Assembly: GCA_003415625.1 (NCBI GenBank)
Contig: PYIU01000001.1
Coordinates: forward strand, 3,286,746-3,350,745
Length of the DNA stretch: 64,000 nt
From: Aquanectria penicillioides
Lineage: Eukaryota; Ascomycota; Sordariomycetes; Hypocreales; Nectriaceae
Reading direction: 5' to 3'
The notes beneath the pieces are model-generated. The model did not search any database and was not told the DNA's origin. It saw nothing but the letters and a program-made list of their open reading frames with translations. Position numbers and translations under genes: made by a program. Shown here in pieces: positions 37,666 through 48,609 of the stretch. Within the stretch, counting starts at the first letter, position 1. Each line of letters begins with the position of its first letter.

Positions 37666-40352
37666 ATGGCTCACTGGGCATTTTCCCTTCCTTGATCTAA
37701 AATTCCACAGCTACGGGCGAGTCACGCTTGGGTACCTCACATCTCTTTATTACCCTTGGATATATCGACAAGCATACCGGCGCATTTTTCATTTGTTTGG
37801 GCATTCCTTTCTTGTGCAAAACTGGCTTTTGAAAGGGTTTAGGGGAATAGAAGTGGTACTCGAACCACCCATACATATACCATACCATTCGATGTATATA
37901 TTAGATTGGGGATTTGCATTTGGCTCACGGCGTACTGTTGTGCATCTGAATTTTATGATACAACCACATCGTTAGATAGAATAGAGACTGAAAAGCACAT
38001 TTCAAACCACCTTCCTATTTAGACACCGAGGACGTAACCATGAAACTCCATGAATTGTCATAGTCACCTTATTCTGTTGGATACAATACAGGATCCATGT
38101 GCCTTGCAAATAGTCGAGCCAAGTGAGCAGGCTTGTCGTCTATCCATCTTCGTCCGAAGATGTCCGGTACCATGTTGGCCTCATCGCCTTGGACCCAGTT
38201 TGGAACAAGAGGAAAGAACATTGGGCACTTTTAGCGTACCTGTTCTCGCAATAAGGCAGATCCCTGCTCTATTCGGACCTGATCAGCTCTACCGTGGTTG
38301 CCATTGGCTCTAGCTGCAATCCTTCGAGCTGATCCGCAATTCACGTGGGCTATCCTTGCGATATCGGTGTCACATGTTTGCGGAGACCAATCTGCAGGGC
38401 CAGGACCCCTTCAAGACTAATTGCCCGGCTGACTAGCAGTTTGAAGTCGCTGTATTTGGTAATCAAAGCCAAGTAACTTGTCGAAATGGTATGGTGTCGT
38501 GGAGTTGACATGGTCATTTATATTTACTAATCACGGGATTTTTCCACCCCTCATATCCTTGAAATTCGACTAAACCTGCCCTCTAGCTTATAAAGATGGT
38601 GAAGCTTCCTCGGCTTGTTACAGGTGCCGAGAAAACTGCATGAGTTGTGGATCGCCCTAAACTAAAACTTATCATTGTGTAGGGTAGGCACTACTGAATG
38701 TTGGACCACATGATTTTTAAGCGACGCAAACCGCAAACATCCCGCCTGTTGAAACCAATAGGCGAGATCTAGCAAGCAGCAAACATTATGCTGCTCATGG
38801 AAATGCTAAGCGAAGGATTGAATGGTTCAAAAGATGTACGATAGTTTCCCATAGTCTATTGTTTTAGTTCTTGCTCTTTATCACAGAATTGATCAGTTAG
38901 CTCGCATAGAGTAATTGAAATCATTTTTCTTTGGTCGCTTACTCAATGCTCTATGCCTTGTAGCTTTCTACAACCGAATCTGCTTACTCTATACCCTTCT
39001 GGGTCTGGGGTGTGTTTTGTCTAGTGTCCCCTTCACCAACAAAATGGCCATCTCTGCACCGGTTCAGCGATCACTGTATCCAAAGATGTGATCATCCTAA
39101 ATCCCCAAGGTTTCTTTGGAGAGAAAATATGCAAAATGTTTATCAATAACTGTAACATCTGATCACGAGTTCTTCTTATCTTTTCCCATATCTAAGTTTG
39201 AGCTTTGTATGCGACTAAGGTCAGACTGCGTTGGCCAAAGAATAATCCGTCATCTGTGCAACATGGAGGGGGAATCTAGGAGCTCTAGCGACGATGTGGT
39301 CAACGAGCTGATGGCCCCACAGAGCAATGAATAAGTAAATATATCAATCAAAAACAAGAGTGCTCACAGAAATACGTTGACTATCTAATCTTGGTGAGTG
39401 GCTAAACCAGTGGCTGTGCCCCAGATTTATTTTGGGGTGCGGGGATTCAGCTGGCGGGGCTGAGGTTTCCAATCTCACAGCCTAGTGTCTCACCACAAAT
39501 AGAACTAAGATGCAGGATACCTGACTGTCCGTGAAGCCGAAGCCTGTAAAAATAACCAAAACTTGTGTGAAAGTTATTGCCTAAGATCTACTAGTTTGGT
39601 CATTTTAAAGCCTTTCTTGTTTCATTCTGCTGCAGAAGGGTTGTCATGCATGAACGAGGGCGACTGGCTGCCGATGTGTGCGCTTCGCTAAATATGAAGG
39701 GAACTTCTGAGCAGGCTGTGTCACGATGCATTTATCTTGAACATTGATCAAGTAAAAAGCCATTTGATGATATTAGGGAAGATTTAAGGTAAGCTGGTAA
39801 GTTGGATGTGTTTTTGTGTTTCTTAGGGATACCCGCAATGATAAGTCAAGGCGTAAGACATAGAGTAGATCTGTGACATTTGTGTTCGTAAACTGCGCCA
39901 TTAAGTCCAGCAAAGGTACACCAAGGTCAGCAACCTCAATCTTCGCGACATCAATTTTGACCCAAATTAAACTTAGGCGTTGGCTCGTGAGTCCCATGGT
40001 TAATGGGAGACGAAAGAGTGCTCCTAGTTTTGCTTTCTTGTGCTACGTAGGACATATCATATCGCGAGAACGAAGAAATCGTGACGGAAATTGTGAACAT
40101 TTGTGGAAATCGCATGTCATCTGGAGAGGGATTGTATATTCATAGTATGTCTAAAACTGTTGATTGAATTCTATGCATTTTACTCCTAATGTACCATGTA
40201 TTGGATGATCCGCCCAAGATGCGAGGAATGACGAGAAGCGATGAAGGTAAAAGTCGGGGAGCCTTCCCGACTATGCCAAAAACTAAAATACACTAACAAG
40301 CCCCCCCCAAAAAAAAAGATTAAACAGACTTATTGCTCCATGGACATGGATC
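37666..40352. other. Intergenic region, no gene seen
   Basis: About 2.7 kb of rather AT-rich DNA between the convergent thioesterase and ABC transporter. Only short open frames without recognisable families. A GC-rich patch at about 39,412-39,470 with CCCC...GGGG inverted elements stands out from its surroundings. A run of C then A sits at 40,301-40,317, just after the transporter stop codon. Confidence 0.6.
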
Positions 40353-43300
40353 TTATGAACTAGGCCCACCAGCATCGATCTGATTTTCATTCTGATTTTC
40401 GTTCTGCTGTTTGTACGTCTTGTACAAACCTTTAAATGCTGACTCAATTGACAGAAGTTTCTTGGGTTCATCGAATTCAAGGAGTTTTCCGCTTTCTAGA
40501 ACCGCCACTTTGTCAAAGGCTAATATAGAATCTAGCTTATGGGTGACGGCAATAATGGTCCAACCTGTAAAGAACGAACTGAGAAGCTCCTCAACAATCT
40601 GGCTAGTTGTTTGGTCCAAACTGAAGTGATAAAATCGATTAGTTTCTGGTTCGAGTTGTGATATGCCCTGAATTAGGGTTGGGAGGGGACCTTACCTGCT
40701 TGTGAACTCATCCAAAATAAGGACCTTGCTCTTGCGTAGCATTGCTCGCGCAAAGACAAGAAGTTGGCCCTCACCGGAAGAAAAGAAGTTGTCGTCAACC
40801 ACGCTGTCTAGACCGCCTCTCTTTTCAACCTTTGCCCACAGCTGCACCCTCTGGAGAGCAGCCGTGATATCTCCATCAGATACAGTTCCAGTGGGGTCGA
40901 CATTGAGCCGAACTGATGCATCCATGAGGAACACTTGCTGGGGTAGGGCCACAAGTTTTGTTCGCACGTATTCGTGTGAGAGAGTTGTAATATCGACTCC
41001 GTCAACTAAGATGGAACCGGAGTCAAGGGCCATCAGACGAAGGAAGCAAAGAGTCAATGAACTCTTACCACTAGAACAATATTAGCGACGGATTATCGCC
41101 TGCCACTCTGCCGTGACTTACCTGCCAGTTCGGCCACAGATTGCAACTTTCTCGCCGGGCTTGATAGAAAATGTGATGTCCTGGAGGCAAGGTCCAGATG
41201 AGCTATCAACCTTGGTTAGCCATTTGCGCATCGTATGTATCTTCTGACATTGTCCCTACTTGTAAGATGCAGTGACTCCACGGAGCTCCAGGGCACCTTC
41301 ACTAGGCCACTCTGGATTTTCTTCGTCGGCGAATGGTCCCTCAGAAGCACCTTCCTTTTCAGTGTGCACGTGGAAATCATGAACACGCGTCACGGCACCG
41401 AGCGAAACTTCCAGCATGACCCAGAAGCTTAGCACAGTCTTCGTTGCACTGCCCAGTCCCAAGACACTGTTAAGACCGATACCCATGTAGCTAGCGCCGA
41501 TCTGTTCTCTTAGGGTGGTGGTTAAGATAACGAAGAGAATGGCGAGAAGGGTGATGATCATGTCAATGTGATAGGATAACCATGACTGAACACAGGCAAG
41601 CAGGTATCGAGGTCTCTGGGAGTTATCGATGATGCCGAGGGCTTTGTTCATGAAGGTATCCTCCCACTGGAAAGCTCTGATGGAAGTCAGCCCATTCAGC
41701 GTCTCAATCAGCTGAGAGTTGACTGGGGCCATGAGCTCAATGTCTAGAAGACGGAGCTGTCGTGAGGTGCGAAGATAGAAATGCTGGACAACATAGAGCA
41801 GGAAGAGAAGGATTGGGAAAGCAATGGCCAGGTATTTGGATGTAACAGCGACGATGATAACTTGGGCGACAAGATACGCCATGGCTGTGATTGATTAGTG
41901 CTTGAGCTGGACCTATTACACGAATACGTACTGGAGGCTACGCCGAATGCGGCAGTGGGGAGTTCCATGTCGATGAGTCGAAGATCCTCACTAAATCGAT
42001 TCACGGTGATGCCGCTATCAACAGCTGAATGGAACGACATGGGGGCACTGGCAAGCATTAGTTGTTGGGTTACTTGGTCTTCTGCGCGTCACACATACCG
42101 TGACACTGTTTCCAAAAGGGTTTCGTGGAAATGCAATCCGCACTTGTTGATAATGACCACAATGAGCTGCCTACAAACGGTTGAGGTTAGCAATGTTCGC
42201 GTCAACAACTAGTTGACTGAAGTGCTTACCAGATTCCACATAGAGCTCCAACAAGTGATCCGATTCCAAGGACAACGTAGACGCCAAGCCACTTGCCCAG
42301 GTGTACGGTGCCTAACTCGGCAGCCTCTTTTGCCCACCAACCAAGCCAGACAGCTGCATTCGTTGATTAACAATACGAAACTTTGAATTTGTGCAAAATT
42401 AGGGTTTCTTACATGGGAAGGAAGCACAGAATGCGTAGATAGCCATCGAAATCAGGAAGATGCCCAAGGTGACTCTTCCAGCAGCCCTGGCGTATAATGC
42501 GTACATGCCCCAGCTGCCCAGTCGGCGTGTAGGGTCATCTGGACTGGGGCCGGGCACTCGATTATTTTCAATTATCTGGGGGAGATCCAGGCCTCGTGCT
42601 GATCGGCGTGCAGCGCCCTTCTTTTTCTTCTTTTTAACGCTACCTAGAAAGGGTTCGAGCTCAATTGGCGTTCCTTTTCTCATAATCTGGCCCTCGTCAG
42701 TCAAAATGACGAGTTGACCAGCAGCGTGAATTCGGCGTTCTGTAATTCGGTTAGGCTACATTTGAAGACGCATACACAATGGGGTTAGCGGGTGGGTAGT
42801 CACATACTATCAGAGGTGGCAAGGACAGTGGTAATTTCCGCTCGTCGAAGTATACCAGATTCTCCCCAAAGATTTTCAAAGATAAAGTTCTCGGTGGCAG
42901 AATCAAGTGAACTCAAAACGTCGTCCAAAATCAGGAGCTCTTTTCGTGAATAAACTGCTCGTGCGACAGACTTGTTCAAGTTAGTGTCTAGAGTACCAAA
43001 GAGATTGGGTGGATTCGGCCGGAGCCAGGAAAGGACATACCAAACGTGATTTTTGACCACCACTCATTGAGATTCCCTGAGATCCAGATACCGTTTCGTG
43101 TCCGCTAGGCCAAGTTTGCAAGTCCTGATCGAGGGCACAGGCATGGATCACTAGGTTGTACCAGGCCTCATCCCAGTCCGAGTCGCCAACAATAATGTTA
43201 CGAACTGTGTCATTAGGGATCCAGGGAGACTGATCGCAATATGCCACTCCCGAAAACTTCGCCCGGATCTCACCTTCGAAGGCGCCGAGTTCACCAAGTA

Positions 43301-45777
43301 GACATTTGAGCAGCGTGGATTTTCCGCATCCGACAGGACCGAGGACCATGGTCAACATTCGCCGTCGAATTTTCCAATTCTCAATGTCAATGACAGGCTC
43401 CTCGTCCTCTGCCCAAGAAAACTTGCCATTTATGGAGGCAATGTATTGAGACTCCATGTCGAGAGACTCGATGCCTTTCTGGTCCATCTTCATATCAATC
43501 ATTTCGAAGCCTCCGCCTGGGAAAGCGCCGACTGCCTGGGCAAACATTGTGAGATTAGCTGCACTCTTCTCTGCCTGTCTGTTATCAGAACGCCACTCAA
43601 TAAGAGGGCGACGGTTGTCAACTCTCTTCTTCCCGGTGAGGTGGTCTTGGATACGCTGGAAGGATTTCAAGCTACCTGCCATTGTCGGAAGGGCAAGCAT
43701 GATTTGAGTGAGAGGTCCGTTAAGAAGAGAGAGAGCAGAGTATGCGGCAAAAACAGTCGCAACGTTAATATTCTCGTTATCTCTGTTCGCTAGGCCGGCA
43801 TAAAGACAAAAGGTGAGAATGGGACTCCAGATCGATGAAAAGGTCACTACCACATGATTAGCGCGGTTTGTTTGGTTGGTGCTTGTGAGGAATTTCATAC
43901 ACAGAATGAGGGTTGATCCGAGCAAGATTCTGTAAGTAACAGAGATTTGCAGCTCATGGACTCTTAGAGATCGAATGACAGCAAAGGCGACATCACTCAA
44001 GCCTGAAACCTTGAGCCATTTGACACTTCCCAGGGTCTTGGATGTGGCCGTCACACGCTCCTGAGAAGCTTGGATCCATGCAGCTTGGGCAACTCCAGAA
44101 GGAACCGCAATGAATACCGCGACAATCATCAGCACTGTAAAGAGACAAGTTAGCTCATCTTGTCAGCAGATGCATACAGGGTGACAGGAACTGTACAAGC
44201 AGCGAGAGCTAGAGGCATGGCACATGCAGCTCCCATCTCGTGTTTAACGAGGTAAATCCCAAGGGCAACTTCCAAGCAGTTGGCCCAGAGCTCGTGAACC
44301 ATATGGATAGCTTCCACCATGTTATTGGCGTCGGTATTCAAGAGGGTAATAGCTCCGGTAATGCTGACGTCGGGGGAAGTCACATCAAGGCGCATGGATT
44401 CTTGGAAGACCATGGCCATGACAGCTCCTCTCAGTGTCGATGATACTCGACTAACACGCCACTGGTACTGACTCATGGAGATCTAAGAAAATAAAAAGTT
44501 ATGAGCGCGCCCATGTTTCTTGAAAGGGGGTCTGAAATTAAACCTACAGCTAAGCATGTGTAAACGATAGCGAAGGCTCCGATCAAGCCATAACCGTAGT
44601 TATCGTAGGGCTTGCCTTGCGGCGTAGCGGCGAATTCGACAGCCTTCTTGATCATGATGGGTTGAACATAGGTGAAGCCGATTTGGCATAGTCTTGGCGG
44701 GACACAACCCATGAGAGGCCAGAAAAGGATACGTAATGATGTGTTGAATAAAACCCCTGGGAGCATTGGATCAGGCACTATACGCAAAGATTAAGTTAGC
44801 TTTCGTGTCCCAAAAAAATCTCGCTTAGCAATTGGCAGGCAGGTTTTCGTACCCTTCTCCCAAGCGTCTGACAGAACCTTGTGCCAGCCATCCGCCTTCA
44901 TCTTGACCTCGAGTGGGTACAAGTCCTCCAGCTTCAAGTTACGTTTGTAACCCAAGGTCAAGAGCGGGTTCAACCACCAAAAGACGATGGTGTGGAAGAT
45001 GGGTCTGGTGACATCATGTTGAAATTCTTTGTAGAGGGGGATGAGTAGATGGCGTTTCGATAGAGATTCGAGCACCAACAATACCAGGCGCAACACGAGA
45101 GAGGCTGTGAGGACAACGGGGATGGCGCGTTGAGGGCCTATCATCCATAATGTGCGGGTGCGAGCCAGGTCAAGGAGACCGGAGAGGAAGTGGTAACTGG
45201 TTACGAGGACGGATGGTCTGGGGTTGCGCTCGTGTTCAAACCAGGACAGGACGGCAACACCCACAGAGGCGATAAGAGTGAGAATGGCAGCTGGTAGGGT
45301 TGCCCGGGTATGGGCTCTGGCGTTGGCATCGGTGTTGAGCCAGTGAGCGAGGAGCACCGCATTGAGGGCGACGAGAGATAGAGACCCTACCTGTTGACGC
45401 GGTGAGAGTTAGCGACGAGCAGGGAGATGAACCATATCACGATAACTGTACTGATAAGAGATGGGAGGGGGAGGGGGGAGGGGCAGGTAGAGGGATGATG
45501 ATTGCTGTCCCAGTGGTGTTGTCTTAGTGGTATGGGGGTCTGGACGCACTGCTTTCAGCCAGCGCAGGATTCCCGAAGTGATTTTCGCATCACTATGGGT
45601 GATATGCCACATCCACACGGGTAGCAATATCAAAAAGAGGCATTGAACTGGTATGCACAGGATGGCCTCCTCGAAGTAAAGCGTGAAGTCGAAGCCTCCA
45701 CGGCATGAGAATCCGGCCCATGGACCGAACGATTCGTCCTTTGCCAACGGGCAGTCGTCAAGCCCTTGTTTCGACAT
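40353..45777 (-). CDS. ABCC-type full-length ABC transporter (MRP-like)
   Basis: Membrane exporter of the fungal ABCC family, likely for the peptide or for self-protection. Fourteen exons, all GT-AG and phase-consistent, total 4,527 nt, 1,508 aa: 45,550-45,777; 44,853-45,390; 44,548-44,777; 44,197-44,482; 43,041-44,134; 42,808-42,970; 42,413-42,739; 42,230-42,353; 42,099-42,170; 41,932-42,047; 41,260-41,884; 41,122-41,202; 40,696-41,070; 40,353-40,620. The N-terminus has the family signature FGPWAGFSCRGGFDFTLYFE before TMD0. NBD1 has GPVGCGKST (about residue 693), MSGGQKSRL split by an intron, and LLILDDVLSSLD. A lysine-rich linker (KKKKKK) follows. TMD2 has the APMSFHSAVDSGITVNRFS segment. 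NBD2 has GRTGSGKSS (about 1,295), FSSGEGQLL and VLILDEFTSSLD. All ATPase motifs look intact. ATG at 45,777 chosen because the family motif follows directly. Confidence 0.93.
45391..45549 (-). other. ABC transporter intron 1 with a G-run tract on the plus strand
   Basis: This 159-nt phase 0 intron (GTGCGT donor, CTAAC branch, CAACAG acceptor) is two to three times longer than the other introns of the gene. On the plus strand it holds four runs of 3-6 G separated by single A at about 45,463-45,479, a layout able to form a G-quadruplex; on the transcript this is a C-rich polypyrimidine stretch. Confidence 0.8.
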
Positions 45778-46834
45778 GGCCAAACAGTAGACTGATTCGA
45801 CGGTCTACGCTGGGCGGTGAAGAGAAGACGGTTGGCAGCCTAGGTCTACATGAGACGAAGACGAAAAGAGAGGTAGAAGCAGGAGTATAGCACTCGCTGT
45901 GGGACGTCACGGTCACGACTTGCACGGGAGGCACGGGGAGACCGACAGACGCATGCCCCGGGCATGAACACAGAGAACTGAGGGGGAATGCCCTCACCCA
46001 ATCCAAAGCTCGGTGTGCCACAAGGGGGACGGTAGTTAGCGCGTATTCGTCGCTGACAGGAATCCAGAGGAGGGCTACCGCCACAGCAAGCATCATATTT
46101 CTGATGTTCACAACGTAAGCCCTGGTCTCGGCGCCACATCCGGCGCCGCAGCCACACCCGCAACTTACATCAGTCGTCGAGACGCCCTCGTTTGATCCTC
46201 CTTTTCGGCTGTCGATGGGCTGCCGATGGCTTGTGGACGCCCCGCAACGTCACGTAAGCCGCAGGCCCGGGTCCGGCCACCCCAGAGCCTCCACCCGGTG
46301 GTCTGTGACGCCCAAGCCGGTCGCAAATTGTCCAGTCATCAGTCGCCATTTGTGCAGGCCCAGGATGAAGGATGAAGAACCACTACGTGCCCAATCAAAT
46401 GCCCGGTACAAAGCCTTACATCGTATTGTCACGCCACTCCGAGGGTGGAGACCGACCGATCCAGCGTGGCACGATCTGCGGCCGTGGTGAAAGTAAAGGC
46501 ACCCCCCTGGGGTGCACCAGCCTGACTCCCTTGGGGCGCTGCCTCTCGGGCTTTTAGGCCATTTTGATCTTTATTATTCAAAGCAAATAACTACTGGCTT
46601 ATTTTTAAATCCACTGTGGCAGTATAATCGTTGTGAGGGGACACTTTTAGAAGGCCGCTGCTTACTTTGAGAGAGCAGGCGAGCGAACCAATTTCAGAGT
46701 TATTCATAGAAGAGGGAATTGACCTCGTGTTTTACTCCTTTCTTCTAATGTAGAGAGGGCAATTACGAGAATCTATCTAGCTTGGGCCACAAAATCTCAT
46801 TCTGTTGTTGATATTCAGGGGGACTGACTGACCC
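45778..46834. promoter_or_regulatory. ABC transporter upstream region and MFS 3' flank, no gene
   Basis: About 1.06 kb between two genes on the same strand; it must contain the ABC transporter promoter. A short perfect inverted repeat, GCACCCC-CCT-GGGGTGC, sits at 46,499-46,515. No convincing coding sequence. Confidence 0.6.
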
Positions 46835-48609
46835 TCACTCTTCCTCATCCAACTTGACGGCCTCGGTGGGCTCACGGACGAAGACAAGTAATGTGAGGGC
46901 CAATGCAGACAAGGCGGCAGCGTAGAAGAAGGGTAGACCCTGCCAGCCACCCCCAAGCCGAGTGCCGACGACAAAGGTCCATGCTAGTGTTGGGCTGGCC
47001 ACGAAGAAACCCGCCGTCTCTACCATACCGGTGAGTACGTAGAGACTTGAAGTACGGTCGGCATCAACGTAGGCCACTAGCAACGATCTGGACAGCGCCG
47101 GCGAGCCGGCAGCCAGGGTTGACACACCGAGACCAGACAATACGAGGAACACACTCGCCCCGCCGAGCAGCGCGCTGCCCAAGAGCAGTGAAGCGTACGC
47201 CGCCTGGATTAAGAGCAAGTCGCGTGCAAAAGGGGATGGTGTGCTCCACCATCGAGTGGGCACGAGCATTGCCGACGACACGGTAGAGATCAGTGCCAGT
47301 ACGACAATGTGCAGCACGCCCCGCGCGGAGAACACATACCCGGTCTGGGCGAGAGTCCAGCCGAAACGGCGTGAGATGGTCAGCAACAGCGTCTGGGTCT
47401 GGGCCGCCATGATAGAAGTGTGCACAAATACTGTAATTAGCAGCAGAGTGACGGATGGCTTGCGCAGGAAGGCGACGGATTCGACCAGGTTAACCCAGCC
47501 GCTGACGAGATGCTTCCGCACACTGGCGGTGAAGCCCTCGTCCTTGGACTGGCCACAAGGGCTCTGAGGGCCTGTGGATGCCACCGTTTTCCGCTTCCCC
47601 GTCTCCGGTAATAGTGAGATGCAGAGGTAAACGACGGGGACCAGTGCCGCCGCGACCTTGAGCGGCATCCACGGTGAGTATACACTCATTAACCTGGCCG
47701 CAATGGCAGGCCCGCTGACACCACCGCACATGGCACCGATGGTAATCCAGACAAAACCGGTCGTCCTGAAGCGCAGTCAATCAGTAAATGCGGCAAATCG
47801 AGGAAAGTAGAAAACAATAAAGTGAGGGATCGGATATACCTTTCTGTAGTGACGTCGGAAATTATTGAGTACAATACTGACGAAATAACAGCCATGCCGC
47901 CGCCAAAGACGTAGAAGACTGGCGACAGCATGATAAGCCTCAGGGGTAAGATATCTGAACATAGGAGCACTAGGATGTTGAACCCAACTGCAAGAACCAC
48001 GCTGGTGAACGAGAATTGGAGCACCGGCTTGCGACCAATACTGAACGTTTCAATAGTTAACAGGGAAACTTGGATATTCGTGGCTTCCCTTTTATTCTTA
48101 CCTATCAGACAGGATACCCCATGGCAGTGCAACCGCCAATGCTGAAAGTGTGGTCAGCGAGTTGTTCGTCTGCAAGATGCTCTTTAGAGGAAGGAGATGT
48201 AGATGCCAAGGCTGTTGAGGTTTTACTCACAAACAGTGGAATCTATCACGGCTGCCCAGGCGCTCAGCCAAGCCAGCTCAGTTTGAATTTCTTCAACTTT
48301 GCATAGTTTCTCATCTATCGGCTCAGTTGTGCTGTAGTATTTTTGGCAAATGACAATCTCGGCTAAACGACTGAGTGGGATCAGAACCATTGTCCCGCAC
48401 AACGCCATGCACAGCATGGCGAAGCCCAGCAGCACAATAACCCCGGTGCGAGGTTTCAAGTCGCCACCATGACCAGAGTCATTCTCGTCAGGTTCGTTCA
48501 ATCGCCTCCCTTGGCTCTCACGAGCTAACAAAGGAGACGTCTCGGCTGAAGCAGCGAAATCTGGATTGTCTTGCGCGGTCATGGCTTTGGTGTTTCGTGT
48601 TCTGCTCAT
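46835..48609 (-). CDS. Major facilitator superfamily transporter
   Basis: Proton-coupled membrane transporter, probably drug or metabolite export. Exons 48,231-48,609, 48,102-48,141, 47,840-48,040 and 46,835-47,765 add up to 1,551 nt, 516 aa, with consistent phases; introns of 89, 61 and 74 nt. A polar cytosolic N-terminus of about 55 residues precedes the first membrane helix (about 56-78). The MFS motif A reads GILSDSIGRKPVL around residues 135-147. Several further hydrophobic helices follow; about 12 in all is expected but not counted rigorously. For the first intron I chose the TTTCAG acceptor at 48,142 because it gives the usual spacing between LAWL and the GRK motif; an upstream AAAG acceptor with a GTTTGT donor would insert 12 residues. 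ATG at 48,609; a second ATG 9 codons later is possible. It lies just upstream of the ABC transporter on the same strand. Confidence 0.92.

Noticed and set aside
41203..41259. Apparent frame conflict in the ABC transporter before NBD2
   Set aside because: Using the CCAAG acceptor breaks the frame, but the TGATAG acceptor 8 bases further gives a correct phase and a normal branch distance, so no frameshift is needed.
48142..48230. Alternative MFS intron with GTTTGT donor and AAAG acceptor, adding SILQTNNSLTTL
   Set aside because: It would lengthen the distance from LAWL to the GRK motif by 12 residues compared with the family; the TTTCAG acceptor gives the usual spacing.
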